Positions 20,693 through 31,194 of a stretch of DNA of 64,000 nucleotides are shown piece by piece. Position 1 is the stretch's first letter. The number at the start of each line of letters is the position of its first letter. The notes under the pieces were generated by a model. It saw only the letters and a program-made list of their open reading frames with translations, made no database searches and had not been told where the DNA came from. This stretch comes from Epiperipatus broadwayi (Eukaryota > Onychophora > Udeonychophora > Euonychophora > Peripatidae), in the NCBI GenBank assembly GCA_028023455.1, contig JAQFVV010012400.1, forward strand, positions 9,910,248 through 9,974,247, given 5' to 3'. The position numbers and the translations under genes are program-made.

Positions 20693-21577
20693 TCACTGTG
20701 GAGGACTGAATTGGGATATATGTTCTAAAATTGCAGCGAAAGGATCAGCTTTGTACGACTGCCTCCACATAAACTCGCTCAAATATGAGTCCAGGTGCTG
20801 ACGTGCTGTCCCTCTGTGTTTTTTATTATGCCATTTGACCAAACCCCACAACCTTTCAACATTCTGTGTATGAACGCCAGTTGTGGGGTCTACGAAGTTG
20901 TATGTGTGATTAACACGATGGTGTTTGTATCCAGCCTCAGCTAACTCTTCGCTCTTGTATCCCTTCCAGCAATCGCTGTAGATAGTCGAGCCTTCGTGTA
21001 CATTTTGCAAAATTTCTTGCATGAGAGTAGATGCACTTCTATCTCGAATGGCTACAATAAAGCATTCCTCAGTCTCTCTGCACACGCCACCAAATAGCCA
21101 TTGCTGTGGTAGGACTCTTCCGGCATTGTTCTTCCGTTTTGTGAAGAGGCTTTCATCAATCTCAACGATTGTGTTGGGACCTCCGATTTTCCGCCTTTCA
21201 TTTCTTAACAATCTCCAGGTACAAACTTCCCGGAGGTAGTTGTTCCAATCGATAACAGTTTTGTCCGAAATATTCAATTCCTCCGCACAAAATGTTATCG
21301 ATGTTAATTCTTTGGACCAACTATAGATGAAACGTATAGCGGTCACGAAAGTCATTTTGGAGCCGACAAACCACGTGCCTTTTCTAATTGCAATTTCTGA
21401 TAGGCAATCCTTCAAGTTACATCGCCATTGTTTCTTGGAATTGTGAATATACTTTTTCATTTCATGCCCATTTTGACATAATTTCCTTTTGGGGAGAAGA
21501 CCGCGGTCTTGTAAGAAGATGATCGCTTCTTCCTCCGTACTCGGTAAATTAAACAAGGTTCTTGGAGCTTCAGCCAT
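20693..21577 (-). CDS. Merlin transposase (DDE, IS1595/ISXO2-like), intact
   Basis: This 294-residue protein is a cut-and-paste DNA transposase of the Merlin superfamily, whose relatives are bacterial IS1016/IS1595 enzymes. The N-terminal part has a zinc-ribbon-like C34-x3-H38 ... C53-x4-C58, followed by a helix-rich DNA-binding region to about residue 125. The catalytic domain shows V-E-I-D-E-S at 138-143 (D141), Y-S-D-C-W-K-G-Y at 200-207 (D202) and H-T-Q-N-V-E-R-L-W at 236-244 (E241), a full DDE triad at the usual spacing. The length fits the family. The start is the first ATG of an uninterrupted frame that lies about 275 bp inside the right terminal repeat. No stop, frameshift or missing catalytic residue is seen, so the protein may be active. 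Confidence 0.92.
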   Translation of the reverse strand: MAEAPRTLFNLPSTEEEAIIFLQDRGLLPKRKLCQNGHEMKKYIHNSKKQWRCNLKDCLSEIAIRKGTWFVGSKMTFVTAIRFIYSWSKELTSITFCAEELNISDKTVIDWNNYLREVCTWRLLRNERRKIGGPNTIVEIDESLFTKRKNNAGRVLPQQWLFGGVCRETEECFIVAIRDRSASTLMQEILQNVHEGSTIYSDCWKGYKSEELAEAGYKHHRVNHTYNFVDPTTGVHTQNVERLWGLVKWHNKKHRGTARQHLDSYLSEFMWRQSYKADPFAAILEHISQFSPPQ

Positions 21578-21828
21578 ATCACAAAGTAAAATATCAAAAA
21601 CGCAATGGAAGAGCTGAAAAAAATCACTGTGATCAAGTGGATAGCAAAATCACAATAGACAGAAAAATCAAAAAATTTCCCAAATCTCTCTCCGAATTTT
21701 AAATCTCGCGGTTAAAAAAAAAAAAAAATTGACTCTCTGATGGATTAATCACGCCAGTCACTTCATTGCCATGACAACGTTGTCATACAAAGATCGTCGA
21801 TGCCTACCGGAAGGGAAACCGGTGGGTC
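21578..21828 (-). promoter_or_regulatory. Probable transposase promoter region inside the Merlin right end
   Basis: About 250 bp separate the transposase start from the right terminal repeat. The stretch includes an A-rich run (about 21,715-21,728) and CpG-containing sequence near the end (TTGTCATACAAAGATCG). Its position implies it carries the promoter and transposase binding sites, but no clear TATA box was identified. Confidence 0.4.
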
Positions 21829-21853
21829 AAATACGTCATCAGGCAAATTATCC
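21829..21853 (-). repeat. Right terminal inverted repeat of the Merlin element
   Basis: It ends GGCAAATTATCC and is the inverted copy of the left end (18,929). The next inner bases include ACCGG segments that also occur near the left end, although in another arrangement. Confidence 0.85.
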
Positions 21854-22299
21854 GTAAGTACCCAAATAGTTATAAATAATGATGGTGAAAATTATTTCAA
21901 AACAATAAATCATATAAAACGTTTGTCTTTCATCTGAAATACTTCCAACAACAACAGTAAAAAAAAAAAAAACGGGTCACTTCAGTAGTCTAGGCACACT
22001 GCTAAAAGCATAATTCTGTCTCAGATCTGATCATTAGTAGATAGATATTATTTAATTTTATCTATTATTATTACTATTGTTTTAAACAAATTATTATTAT
22101 TTTCGACATCAGATTCTAATCACTGCTTCATTCAAAATATTATTATATTAGAAAGTGTGGGTATTTTTTATGATTAATTAAAAATTTATTAAAATGTCAG
22201 AAGGTTCTAAGAATATGTGTAAATAAAAAAAAAACAATTAATTGAAGATCATCTCACTTTTCAAGAAAAATAGAAATTAAAATATTTTTGTATTCAAAA

Positions 22300-23220
22300 A
22301 ATAAAATAAAATTTTATTTTGATATACAGAAACTATTGGAGTTTGAAAAGAATATACATATTAAGAGACATCATAAAGAAAGCTATGACAGTATGTTGAA
22401 ACTTCGTGTAGCGAGAATAAATTATTACAATTAAAGTTGACACTTCAAAAAATATATTTACAAAACCTATTGAAGATAATACAACTGCTGTGAAAACTAA
22501 TTAATTAATATAACATTTAATTGCAAGCAAGCTAAAAACATTCTCTGAGGGAAATTTTTTCATTAATGTATTATTACCAAAGCAACGGAAACGTTGTATT
22601 CTGAAGAAATAAAGAAATTTAAACTATAGCTTGATTTGAAATAAAATTGCCAACAGAATTGATAATATAGCTGGAAATTTAAGGAATCATCCGAAATCAA
22701 TGATTATAAGTTTGCAACCTATTGATAAAAATACATTTATGTAAAATAGAATTCAGCTGGCTACTTTTATTTGTGGATGTGATGTGAACTTAAAATTGAA
22801 AAGCTTTTGAAAATTATTCCAATGGACAATACAGTTACCAGAGTTGATATTTTTAATGCTCTTATGAAAGCTATGAATGAATATAATTTATCATTAAAAA
22901 ATACTAGTTTCTCTTGCAACTGATGGTGCTTCTATCATGATTGGTATTACTAAAAAAGTTCACCTGGAATTAATCAAAATTCAGCATGATTCTGTAACGA
23001 AACAAAAAAAAAATGGATATTGAGATTCAACATTTCTATAAATATTTATCAGTTGACCGATTTCCCTATGTTATGTGCAATTAAATATATAAGTTGGATA
23101 GGACATATTTGTGTGAACAACTATTTTCATCAGCATGGGCAATTAATTTAAAAAAAATAAATACAACTCAGCAAATTTAATCAAATTTTGAAGATCTTGT
23201 TAATGAAAAACATTGCCAAT
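22300..23220 (+). pseudogene. Decayed hAT (ZBED/GTF2IRD2-like) transposase
   Basis: Pieces of a hAT-type transposase occur in order across three frames. They are an N-terminal K-R-H-H zinc-finger-like remnant near 22,360, a segment around D-I-F-N-A-L-M-K-A (22,850), then L-A-T-D-G-A-S-I-M-I-G (about 22,915-22,945). The last matches the family T-D-G-A-x-x-M-x-G motif around a catalytic aspartate. Near 23,095-23,170 an F/W-x-x-x-x-C-V-N-N-Y-F-like piece corresponds to the Y-L-C-E-x-x-F-S motif near the C-terminus. Many stops and frameshifts mean it is dead. No terminal repeats were located around it. Confidence 0.6.
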
Positions 23221-23229
23221 GTTCTTCAA

Positions 23230-24300
23230 AAAAATATAATTTTATTTAAATAACGTAAATTTGAAAAACAAAAAACAAAACAACGTTTGTACTTCATATG
23301 TATTTTTATTACATGATTATATTTTGTACATATGTTATTTTGTAAGGGTAATTGCAATATTAATCTGTTTTATTCTTTAATTTCCAGATTTTTTTTTTAA
23401 CGTATTTGTAATGTGGTCTGCCGTTTGATCTAGAATATTTACCGTGGCCTTGATTATGAACGAGTTCAAACTTTTTCACACGTTAAATTTAGCCGGACTG
23501 CATAACATTTTGATGCTAGAGTATTTAAATATATACATTTCTAAACTATCTAATTATGATTTAGCATCAAAATTTTATGAAATAATGCGTGAATTTTTAT
23601 TTTCAATCCAGCCAAATTTAATATATTCATAAAGGACATTTGAATTTGTCTTAGAAATTGGTTTTTATTTAAACTGTATAAAATATCTAGTAGTAACCTA
23701 AGTAGTTTAGGTTTTTGATAAGAGTTCAGTCTTAAGTGTTAAAGATTGATTTTAAATGCAAGAGCATAATAAAAAAGAAAGTTTGTCAGAGATCAAATAT
23801 TATTTAATTTTTCAATCAATTGATAATTATGACAAAATATTGAAAAAACTTAAATATAAACATGTTTTGAGATGTGAATTTATAAATGAATTTTATTTAA
23901 TGCATTTTAAGCTGATAAAGAAGTATGGAAATAAATGTAAATAAAATTAGAAAATGGGCATAAATTAAAATTCATATTACCAAGGAAATGAAAGAATTAA
24001 AAAAATAAAGGTGTTTTACAAATTTGTTAAAATAATAATTGTGATAATCTGGTGTTAAATTCAAGCTATTGCTGCGAATCACAAATAGTGGAATGACCAG
24101 ACATGGAGTCTAACATTGAATAAACCAGTATGCATTGCCCAATCAAGAGAAGTTTCTGATGCTTTGTAAAATAAGATTTCAGTCAAAAGTTTGATAACAT
24201 TTCTGATACAAACAATCTGCCTTTAGTCATTTAAATTAGTGAGGACCAAGCACCAAATCACTATGAATTTCTCATGTCATTTGTCATCTCAATATATCAA
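23230..24300. other. AT-rich DNA after the hAT remnant
   Basis: Two short open frames (23,444-23,632 and 23,756-23,944) are lysine-, tyrosine- and isoleucine-rich. They may be more decayed transposase sequence, but no motif allows assignment. Confidence 0.4.
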
Positions 24301-24305
24301 TTGTC

Positions 24306-24866
24306 AAAACAGGCAAAACTCACTATACGTATAGCCACACACAGCAAGCTGGAGTAATCAATGGACACTTGCTGTGTGTGGCAATACATATAGTGACTTC
24401 TGCTTGTTTTAACAGCTGTTATACACAAGTATAAGAATTGGTGGTCATGTGATGTTTATTGGCTTAAAACCAATCCTGCCTAATAGGATAGTGGTGACTA
24501 TGGTTATTAAAGAACCAAAGACACCAAAATGTATGGGTGCTGAACTGAGTTCAGACCCATATGACTATAAGCTAATGGGTTTGGATTGAAAACATTATGG
24601 TGTTTTCAGTTTAAGACTCATAGTTTTGTAGTTAAGTGGAGATAAAAAGTGGCTGCTGGAGGGTTGCATTAGATCCTAAGATCTAGGTGCAGTGCTCTCA
24701 GATCCAAGGCCCCTCACTGACGAAGGCCACAAGAAGCCAGAAAATAGTCTGGGGATATCAGTTGAATAGGCACTAGATGGGGATTTTATGCACAAGCCTT
24801 CTGGCATCCATTGATTACTCTAGCTTGCTGTGTGTGGCAATACGTATAGTGAGTTTTGCCTGTTTT
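24306..24866. mobile_element. Inverted-repeat (MITE-like) element, 561 bp
   Basis: The left end (24,306-24,365) and right end (24,807-24,866) are inverted copies over about 60 bp, starting AAAACAGGCAAAACTCACT and running through CCACACACAGCAAGCT. A third arm lies at about 24,368-24,412 in the same orientation as the right end, so the left 105 bp fold on themselves. The sequence after that third arm (ATACACAAGTATAAG, GGTGGTCATGTGAT) repeats directly just after the right end (24,873-24,922), so repeat-derived sequence continues beyond the outer arm. There is no coding content. A solo end of the same family lies at 17,239. Confidence 0.75.
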
Positions 24867-24869
24867 AAC

Positions 24870-26500
24870 AACAGTTATACACAAGCATAAGAAGTGGTGG
24901 TCATGTGATATTTATTGGCTTATATCAATTGTCATCATGAAATTGCATGTTTGTGCCAAAGAATTTCATATTTTCAAGACACACAATTCTGATTTCAATA
25001 TTTTATATATAAATATAAGTCCTAAGTATTGGGAAAATATTGGTAAAGTTAGATTTAGAAGACTGGTCTTCTTTCCCTAGTTATGGACTTACATCGATGT
25101 GAAAGTGGAAGTATCTAGAAAAAGAAGTATTAAAATGGTCTTTTATCACTAATGTGATAGATAATAAAAATTAAAGTAATATTTAATTGACAAAATGTAA
25201 ATTGGGAAAATTGAAAAAATATGAATATAGATCAATCATTATGGGGAAAGAAAGTGTGTGATGGAAAGTTGTGGAAATTAGTATAAAGTTTGTACTATTC
25301 ATTGAATCTTCCAATCAATCATTGGGGGGGGGGGGTTGGATCAGAGTAATAAACATTTAAGTTGAGCTATTAGGTTCTATTGTTGGTGTTCATTATATTG
25401 TGATGTTTTATGTATATATTCAATAAATGAGACTGTATTTCATTGTATATGTTTAAAAAATTGTTACTGCTTTTTATTGTGGATAGCAGCCTGAAGACAT
25501 TTAAAAAGGGGGAAATAAATGATTATTTTGACTAATAATTGTAATGAATTGAAATGTAAAAAAGTATGTCACAATGTAATTATTAATATCCATCAAAAAT
25601 AATAATAAAACTTGCATATTTTTTAAGCTTTTTTTTTTTTTAAACACAAAAAGCATGATCAAATCTATTTAGTAAAAAATGTTGAAAATAATTTAAGCAA
25701 ATGTTATCTGTGGTGAATGATTGTAGTCTATAATGATATATTTTTTTTAATTATAAGGGGAAAAAACTCATTGAAAGAATCTATAAATTGAAGATAGTGG
25801 GTTTTTTTTTGTATGTGTTATGTCATTATGATATGATAAAAAAGAATTTTGATAAAAGTATGGAGAAAAAGCAGTAAATATTACTGTTTTTTTAATTTTA
25901 GAATGAGGAAAGAACCAATCATTCATTTGCAGTCTACATAGTATGTCCCAAGTGAATTTCTACCTGTTTACAGCACTATGAATCAACACATATAGAGTGA
26001 TTTAGCTTACTTACTCATCACAAAATTTTTTAAGAGTTAATGTGTCTGAATCATGAGTTGTGTTTCAAATCTTAACCTAAGATAGAACAATATATTAATA
26101 TTTAATTTTGTTTTAAATTTGGAAAAACTGTTACTGAAGCATTTGAAATGATTCAAACTTGTGCAGTAGTAAAACAGATTTCCTGATGGCAAGAAGAGCT
26201 TGAAGATGATCCACAAAGGTATCAAACACTCTGTCAGTATGTAATACATGCATGATTTAAAGATAATGCTATAAGTAGCTTGGAGAGAGAACCAGTTGTT
26301 TTTTTCACTGTGCAATTATGGCTTCGTTTTTTAATTTTTCTTCATTCAAATTTGCTATATGCTCATAAAAAATTTTAACCAATGAACACATTGTTTACAA
26401 TCTCTTTCCCTCTGATAATTAAATAAAAAAATAAACGAATTGCTAACTCAGTTCAATGTCAAAAACTCATTAATGGTTTTATTTTTTCAATTTTGTTTCT
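24870..26500. other. AT-rich DNA with a 12-G tract
   Basis: Apart from an uninterrupted run of 12 G at 25,324-25,335 and several poly-T tracts, nothing supported is present. Open frames here are short and motif-free. Confidence 0.5.
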
Positions 26501-26504
26501 GTTT

Positions 26505-26645
26505 CATAAAAAATAAATAACCAAATGGTTTATTGCAGGAGAAGTTCATGAGTTTGGGTATCAGAAATGACAGAACTGGGTTGCAATCATTGATACTTAA
26601 TTTCAAAAGTCAGCCACAGATTGCCCCCAGCATCAAACCATGCAA
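26505..26645 (+). mobile_element. Old SINE-like repeat, copy A
   Basis: The block starts CCAAATGGTTTATTGC, then AGTTCATGAGTTTGGGTATCAG and a B-box-like GGGTTGCAATCA. A second copy with the same order starts at 59,302. Two copies and a B-box-like motif suggest a tRNA-derived SINE, but the head is too decayed to fold. Confidence 0.4.
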
Positions 26646-26649
26646 TATA

Positions 26650-29050
26650 TTTACATTTTAATGGTTTAATATTTTTAAAAAATCAGATTTTAATATTGTA
26701 TTTCCCACAATATATGAATAGATTGGAGATCATTCTGCAAAGTAAAAGTAGTTCACATTTGCTAAAAGATTGAGCAAACCTATATTAAACAGTATATTGG
26801 CACCTTTTTCATAACTCTAAGTAAGATTAATTGAAATTAAATGACTTTCATAACTAGTATTTATTTATAGAGAGCTCTTGACTTCTTTTGATTTTATATT
26901 GGGGCTTTTAGAATTGAACAGTCTTATTACTAATTAAAGAATTTTTTTTTTACTAAATTTAAGTGTCAAATCAAGACTGAAGTCATTAATGAGCAATCTC
27001 ATTTCATTCATTAGTATAATAGTATTTAAGTGTGGAAACATGTTGTAAGAGAAATGACTATTATTTAAAAGACATATTAAATATCTACCCATCTTGATTA
27101 TATAAAAAGCTTATTAATTTGTATAAAATCTAAATATTCAAACATTAGGATAAGTTGTGTCATGAGTTATTGCTTCATTGTAATATTTTTTGCACAATTA
27201 CCTATCTTTATTCTAGAAGAGCAAGCATACCTGAATGTCCTCCATTTGCATAAACTCCACTTACAAAATCCAAACTTATTTAAACACTTTCCAGAAAATA
27301 TATAAATGGAAGAGAAAAAAAAAAAGATATGTAACTTTAAAGTCTGTCGATTCTTATTCTTGTAATATGTAGTGCTTATTTTCATTTATTTTAAAAATAT
27401 TTTTTATATTCTACACCATGGTATTTAATGAAATTCAGCTTTAGTAAGATATACATGTAAATAGAGAATTGCTTAAATAGTCCTATTATAAGTTTTAGTT
27501 TTGGTAAAATATATAATTTATGGCAAAAGAAAAATGTTGATTTTGTAACTTGTAAAATTTTGTAAAAGGTTTGTAAAACCAGGGAAAATAACATATTTTG
27601 TCGTTTATACTGCAGATTTATCAATGCATTTTCTCTCTCTTCTTTTCATCCTCTGTTGGTTTTTCCCTCTATCTCTTGCTTTTCTGATTAACTCATGGTG
27701 CAAAAACAAAAAAACAGTTTGTTACAATTTTATTGCAAACATTAATCATTAAAGATAATTTTGTCTATTTTTTAAGGATCACCGCGGGCAGTTGGGATAA
27801 AGAAGATTTTAGAAAAATTTTCTAATGCAATGTTCATGCTAGAGTTAAAAACATTAAATATTAAATGCATTAGTTCATGTATGTTGAAGAATATTATATT
27901 TTACATTTGAAAATAAATAGTGAAATAGTTTATATATATATATGCTGCTTAAATGTGAAATTCAAAAAACTGAGTAAGTGAATTTCGTACAGATGATGAT
28001 GAATTGGAAGCTTACAAAATAGAATTTGTTCATTTTTTTATTTATCATTTTCTGATTGGCGGTAAGTTTTTAATAGGAATAGTGAAATATAGATTTATAT
28101 TATGAGCAGTGTTATGAATAAATTAATTCTTTCATGATTAATTTCATATATACATATAAACACACGCACATACCTATAAAACTATCTTTTTAAATTTAAT
28201 TAACATTTGTAATTAAATTAATTAGAACATATTTTTTCCTCTATTCTTTTACTTTTCTATCATCACTCATTTAGATTAGTATAGACTTTATTATCAGAGC
28301 CTGTCATACCAATTATTATCTCTCTGTATGTTTATAAAATCACATTTCCATCCTTTAATCGTTTCTTTCTTTGCTTCCTTTTTTTTTTTTATCTATCTTT
28401 TCCTCTTTTTTCTGGAATTAGAATGATCTTTTTTGTTTATGAATGACAGGTATTGAAATGCTTCATAAATGTTAATTTTCTGCTCTCAGGAAGAAACGTT
28501 AAATTTTAAAATATATAAATAGAGAGTGCGTGAATATATATGTATATAACAATCACCTATAATTAATTTTAATTATATCTCTATTCATTTTATTGCAGGA
28601 TATGTTGAAGATCTCTTCTCACATTTTTACGTTACATGCGTTTGGTGTCTTATGACTTGGAAGTGGGGTTTTGTTCTTTTCTGGTGGAGCAGATCTTATC
28701 GAGATGAGGATAACTTAAAGATGCCACTTACATCAGATGTAAACTTTCAAAACAATTTCAAACACATTTAAATTTAATGTAAGTTGAAATTTTTTTAAAA
28801 TTATCTTTGAAAAAAGTGTTTTTTTTTTAATGTCAAAGAAAGAAAAAGGTTTCTTGAGAAGTATGGTATTTGAATATCAAAATAACATATTGAGTAAAAC
28901 AATTTCATTCAGTAAACTAAATTGAGATTGTTTGTTTTTACTATCTTTATCCAGGGATCAATCCAGGGTTCTTTTGTTGTTGATTCTTCTATCATCATCA
29001 CAGTTCTGAGCTATGTTATATCTAAATAACGAAATTTTCTATTTCGTCAT
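26650..29050. other. AT-rich DNA, no gene supported
   Basis: It contains an open segment behind a splice-acceptor-like sequence at 28,599-28,771 (see findings). Otherwise only poly-A/T and TA tracts are present. Confidence 0.5.
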
Positions 29051-29056
29051 TACTTA

Positions 29057-29240
29057 TTGTACCGGTCAAAATATGTTTATCCATCTAACATGAGCTGGAA
29101 CTCACAAAATGTACTTCAAACCCAATCAAGCCCAAGATTTAGGTCAGGAACCAGCCTGAATTCGAACCCACTCTCTAAGCCCTTGATCACAATATTGATT
29201 TTTCTAAGATTAGGATCCTATCCAGATGTAAAAACCTACA
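29057..29240 (-). mobile_element. Probable tRNA-derived SINE
   Basis: On the minus strand the motif GGGTTCGAATTC (about 29,158-29,170) is a near-perfect B box, and about 15 bp before it a short stem-like GGGCTTAGAG occurs. The body continues to about 29,060. No A box or tail is clear, so this is a tentative call; the 76-codon open frame on the plus strand here has no coding support. Confidence 0.35.
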
Positions 29241-30495
29241 AACTTCCTCATATTTGGAAAAATGTTTTGAAAAACAAATTATTCTGAAGATTTTAATTTT
29301 TTTATTTGTTATTTATTTATTTATCAATTTTTTTAATTTTATACACTAGAACTTTAACAATTATTGTGAACACTATTTACAATGCCTCTACAATACTTTT
29401 TATAGACTAATTACAACAATTGTACAATTATATAGTATTCATTTCTCAGTTGAGAGCTTGTATAAACAAATTGAAATGTTGGAATATCTAATTAAAATTT
29501 TACATGGATCAACCCACAAAATATCTTTTATATATATAGTTTCCAATTATTTAACAGTGACCTTTTTCCTCCTAATTTTATAAAACCATGTTTCATAATA
29601 TTTTCCTTCTTTAAAATTTTTACTATACTTTATTACTTTTAATCAGAAAGGAAGTACACCTTATACACATGTAGTGTGATGTTATATTAATGCTTCAATA
29701 TTGTTTTGTTGAGTATGAAGATAGCTGCTCTATTATTTCAAAGTCTCTATGTGGTGCTTTTGTATCAGAATATCCTTTGTACTAAACAAAACAACTTTAA
29801 GGTATTAAAACAACATTGCAGCGCATGTACTTAGGGTGTAATTCCCTTCTAATTAAAATTACATACGAATACTGCACTAGTAAATTAAATAGAGAGTCAT
29901 ATACTTTATATTTTTTTCACAATTTATTTATACGTCCTGTTTCCAAATAATGCTTATATGGTCCAGACTTAATATCTTTCTTTTTATTGCTCTTTTATCT
30001 TCTTTAGCTCTTTCAATTGCAATTTGCCTAATAGATATATAAGTGTACTATACCAACTTATTTAAAATATTTCTTTAAAAATTGTTATGATAAAATACAA
30101 AGAATACAAAATCTGATTATGTGTTTATTTCTATTGCTATGCTTGTGCATTGTAATGGGTTATAGCATTTTGAATTGTACTGTAATCCATAATGTTGAAT
30201 TAGAAAGTTAAAAATTTTATTTTTAATTTTTTTTTTTTTAAGCATGATTATATGAATCATTGAGTTTTGAGATGTTAATTATGACAGCCTCATTGTATAT
30301 CAAATATCTAAATTATAAAGATATCAGATGACTAGAAGTCACAGTAGTGGTATTGATGTTTTAAAAAAATTGAAAGAAAGCTATTGAAACTACAGAGTTA
30401 CTAATATACTTGTATTTTTATATTGGACTATTTCCATCATCTAATATGAACATTGAATATCTTTAGACCATTGTAACTTTATTTAAATATTCCAA

Positions 30496-30804
30496 ATGCA
30501 TTCAACTGTTATAACATCAAACAATTTTAATATATTGCAAGAACACAAACTGATGATTAGAACAGAAAAAACAGATATGTCTAAGGTAGCAGACCATGTA
30601 TGTACCAATGGATATATGTTCAATTGGGAAAATACAAAAATATTGGATAGAAAAGAAAATAGAAAATTTAAAGAAGCTGCTCACATGACAAGGGCAAAAG
30701 ATCACATAAGTCACCCTAGTGTGACTATACATAATGTATGGAAATCACTAATCAATTTTGCTCTTAGGAAAAAATGGAGAAATCAGGAGGAACCTCATAG
30801 ATAA
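30496..30804 (+). CDS. GIY-YIG endonuclease C-terminal fragment (Penelope-type)
   Basis: A 102-codon frame without stops carries, from about residue 16, a run reading E-H-K ... S-K-V-A-D-H-V ... G-Y-M-F-N-W-E-N-T-K-I-L-D ... K-F-K-E-A-A-H-M. This is the pattern of the C-terminal half of GIY-YIG endonucleases in Penelope-like retroelements (A-x-H-V-x-x-x-x-H-x-x-x-W-x-x-x-x-I-L, then a K-R-x-x-K-E-A helix). The following S-H-P-S-V-T-I-H and a tryptophan match the tail of such proteins. The catalytic GIY and YIG residues are absent, so it is only a fragment. The start codon falls in the flanking inverted arm and is probably fortuitous. It is not from the Penelope copies at 54-57 kb, which differ. 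Confidence 0.55.
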   Translation: MHSTVITSNNFNILQEHKLMIRTEKTDMSKVADHVCTNGYMFNWENTKILDRKENRKFKEAAHMTRAKDHISHPSVTIHNVWKSLINFALRKKWRNQEEPHR

Positions 30805-30835
30805 GTATATGAAATTTCTACTAACTTGCTTTTGG

Positions 30836-30980
30836 CAGGATTTCTCAATTTGTTAGAGTGTTACCTTAAAAATTCAATACTCAAGAATCTAAGGGTCCAG
30901 GTTCGAATCCCATGCTAGTACTGTCACTAGTTAGGTCAGCAACAGCTGAGGAAGAGGGGAGAATAATACTTCTTGAAATA
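30836..30980 (+). mobile_element. tRNA-derived SINE, copy 2
   Basis: The head has an A-box-like TCTCAATTTGTTAGAGTG and a perfect B box GGTTCGAATCC (30,899-30,909), with a longer than normal spacing. The body (CATGCTAG, then GTTAGGTCAGCAAC and a purine-rich AGGAAGAGGGGAG) matches the minus-strand copy at 1,021-1,147. It joins directly onto the right inverted arm at about 31,010. Confidence 0.6.
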
Positions 30981-31194
30981 TTGTGTGCATATACTAACCT
31001 GTTTGATGTGCTATTACTAACAGTTGAATGTATTTGGAATATTTAAATAAAGTTAAATTTTTTTTAAAGACATTCAATACTTAATATTAGATGATGGAAA
31101 TAGTCCAATATAAAAATATAACTAAAATACCATCATCACAAACCTTCAGGAAAATACTAATATACTTGATTACAAATTTATTTTCTGAGCACTG

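Larger units (their letters stand above)
18929..21853 (-). mobile_element. Merlin-type DNA transposon, about 2.9 kb, apparently complete
   Basis: Both ends carry the same inverted sequence: GGATAATTTGCCTGATGAC at 18,929 and its reverse complement ending at 21,853, with matching continued to about 25 bp. Between them lie a foldback at the left end, a tandem array of 199-bp units, a degenerate repeat zone, and one intact transposase gene on the minus strand. Merlin elements are the eukaryotic relatives of bacterial IS1016/IS1595 and usually leave 8-9 bp target duplications; I could not find one here (TGGATGAC on the left, GTAAGTAC on the right). The element sits in, or just beside, an older RTE tail. 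Confidence 0.8.
30421..31112. mobile_element. Composite element flanked by about 95-bp inverted arms
   Basis: The left arm (30,421-30,514) begins TATTGGACTATTTCCATCAT and the right arm (31,010-31,112) is its inverted copy, ending GATGGAAATAGTCCAATA. The same arm sequence occurs as a tight palindrome at 51,909-52,166 and singly at 39,968-40,085. Here the arms enclose an open GIY-YIG-like fragment (30,496-30,804) and a SINE (30,836-30,980). So either two copies inserted in opposite orientation around them, or a foldback element captured them. Confidence 0.65.

Noticed and set aside
20693-21577. Bacterial contamination, because the transposase resembles IS1595-type enzymes
   Set aside because: The element has Merlin features, lies inside a eukaryotic RTE tail, and its flanks are AT-rich animal repeats.
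25324-25335. G-quadruplex from the 12-G run
   Set aside because: A single G tract is only an interesting homopolymer; there is no set of four spaced G runs.
30517-30732. 71-codon minus-strand frame
   Set aside because: It is the antisense of the GIY-YIG-like frame at 30,496-30,804 and lacks motifs of its own.
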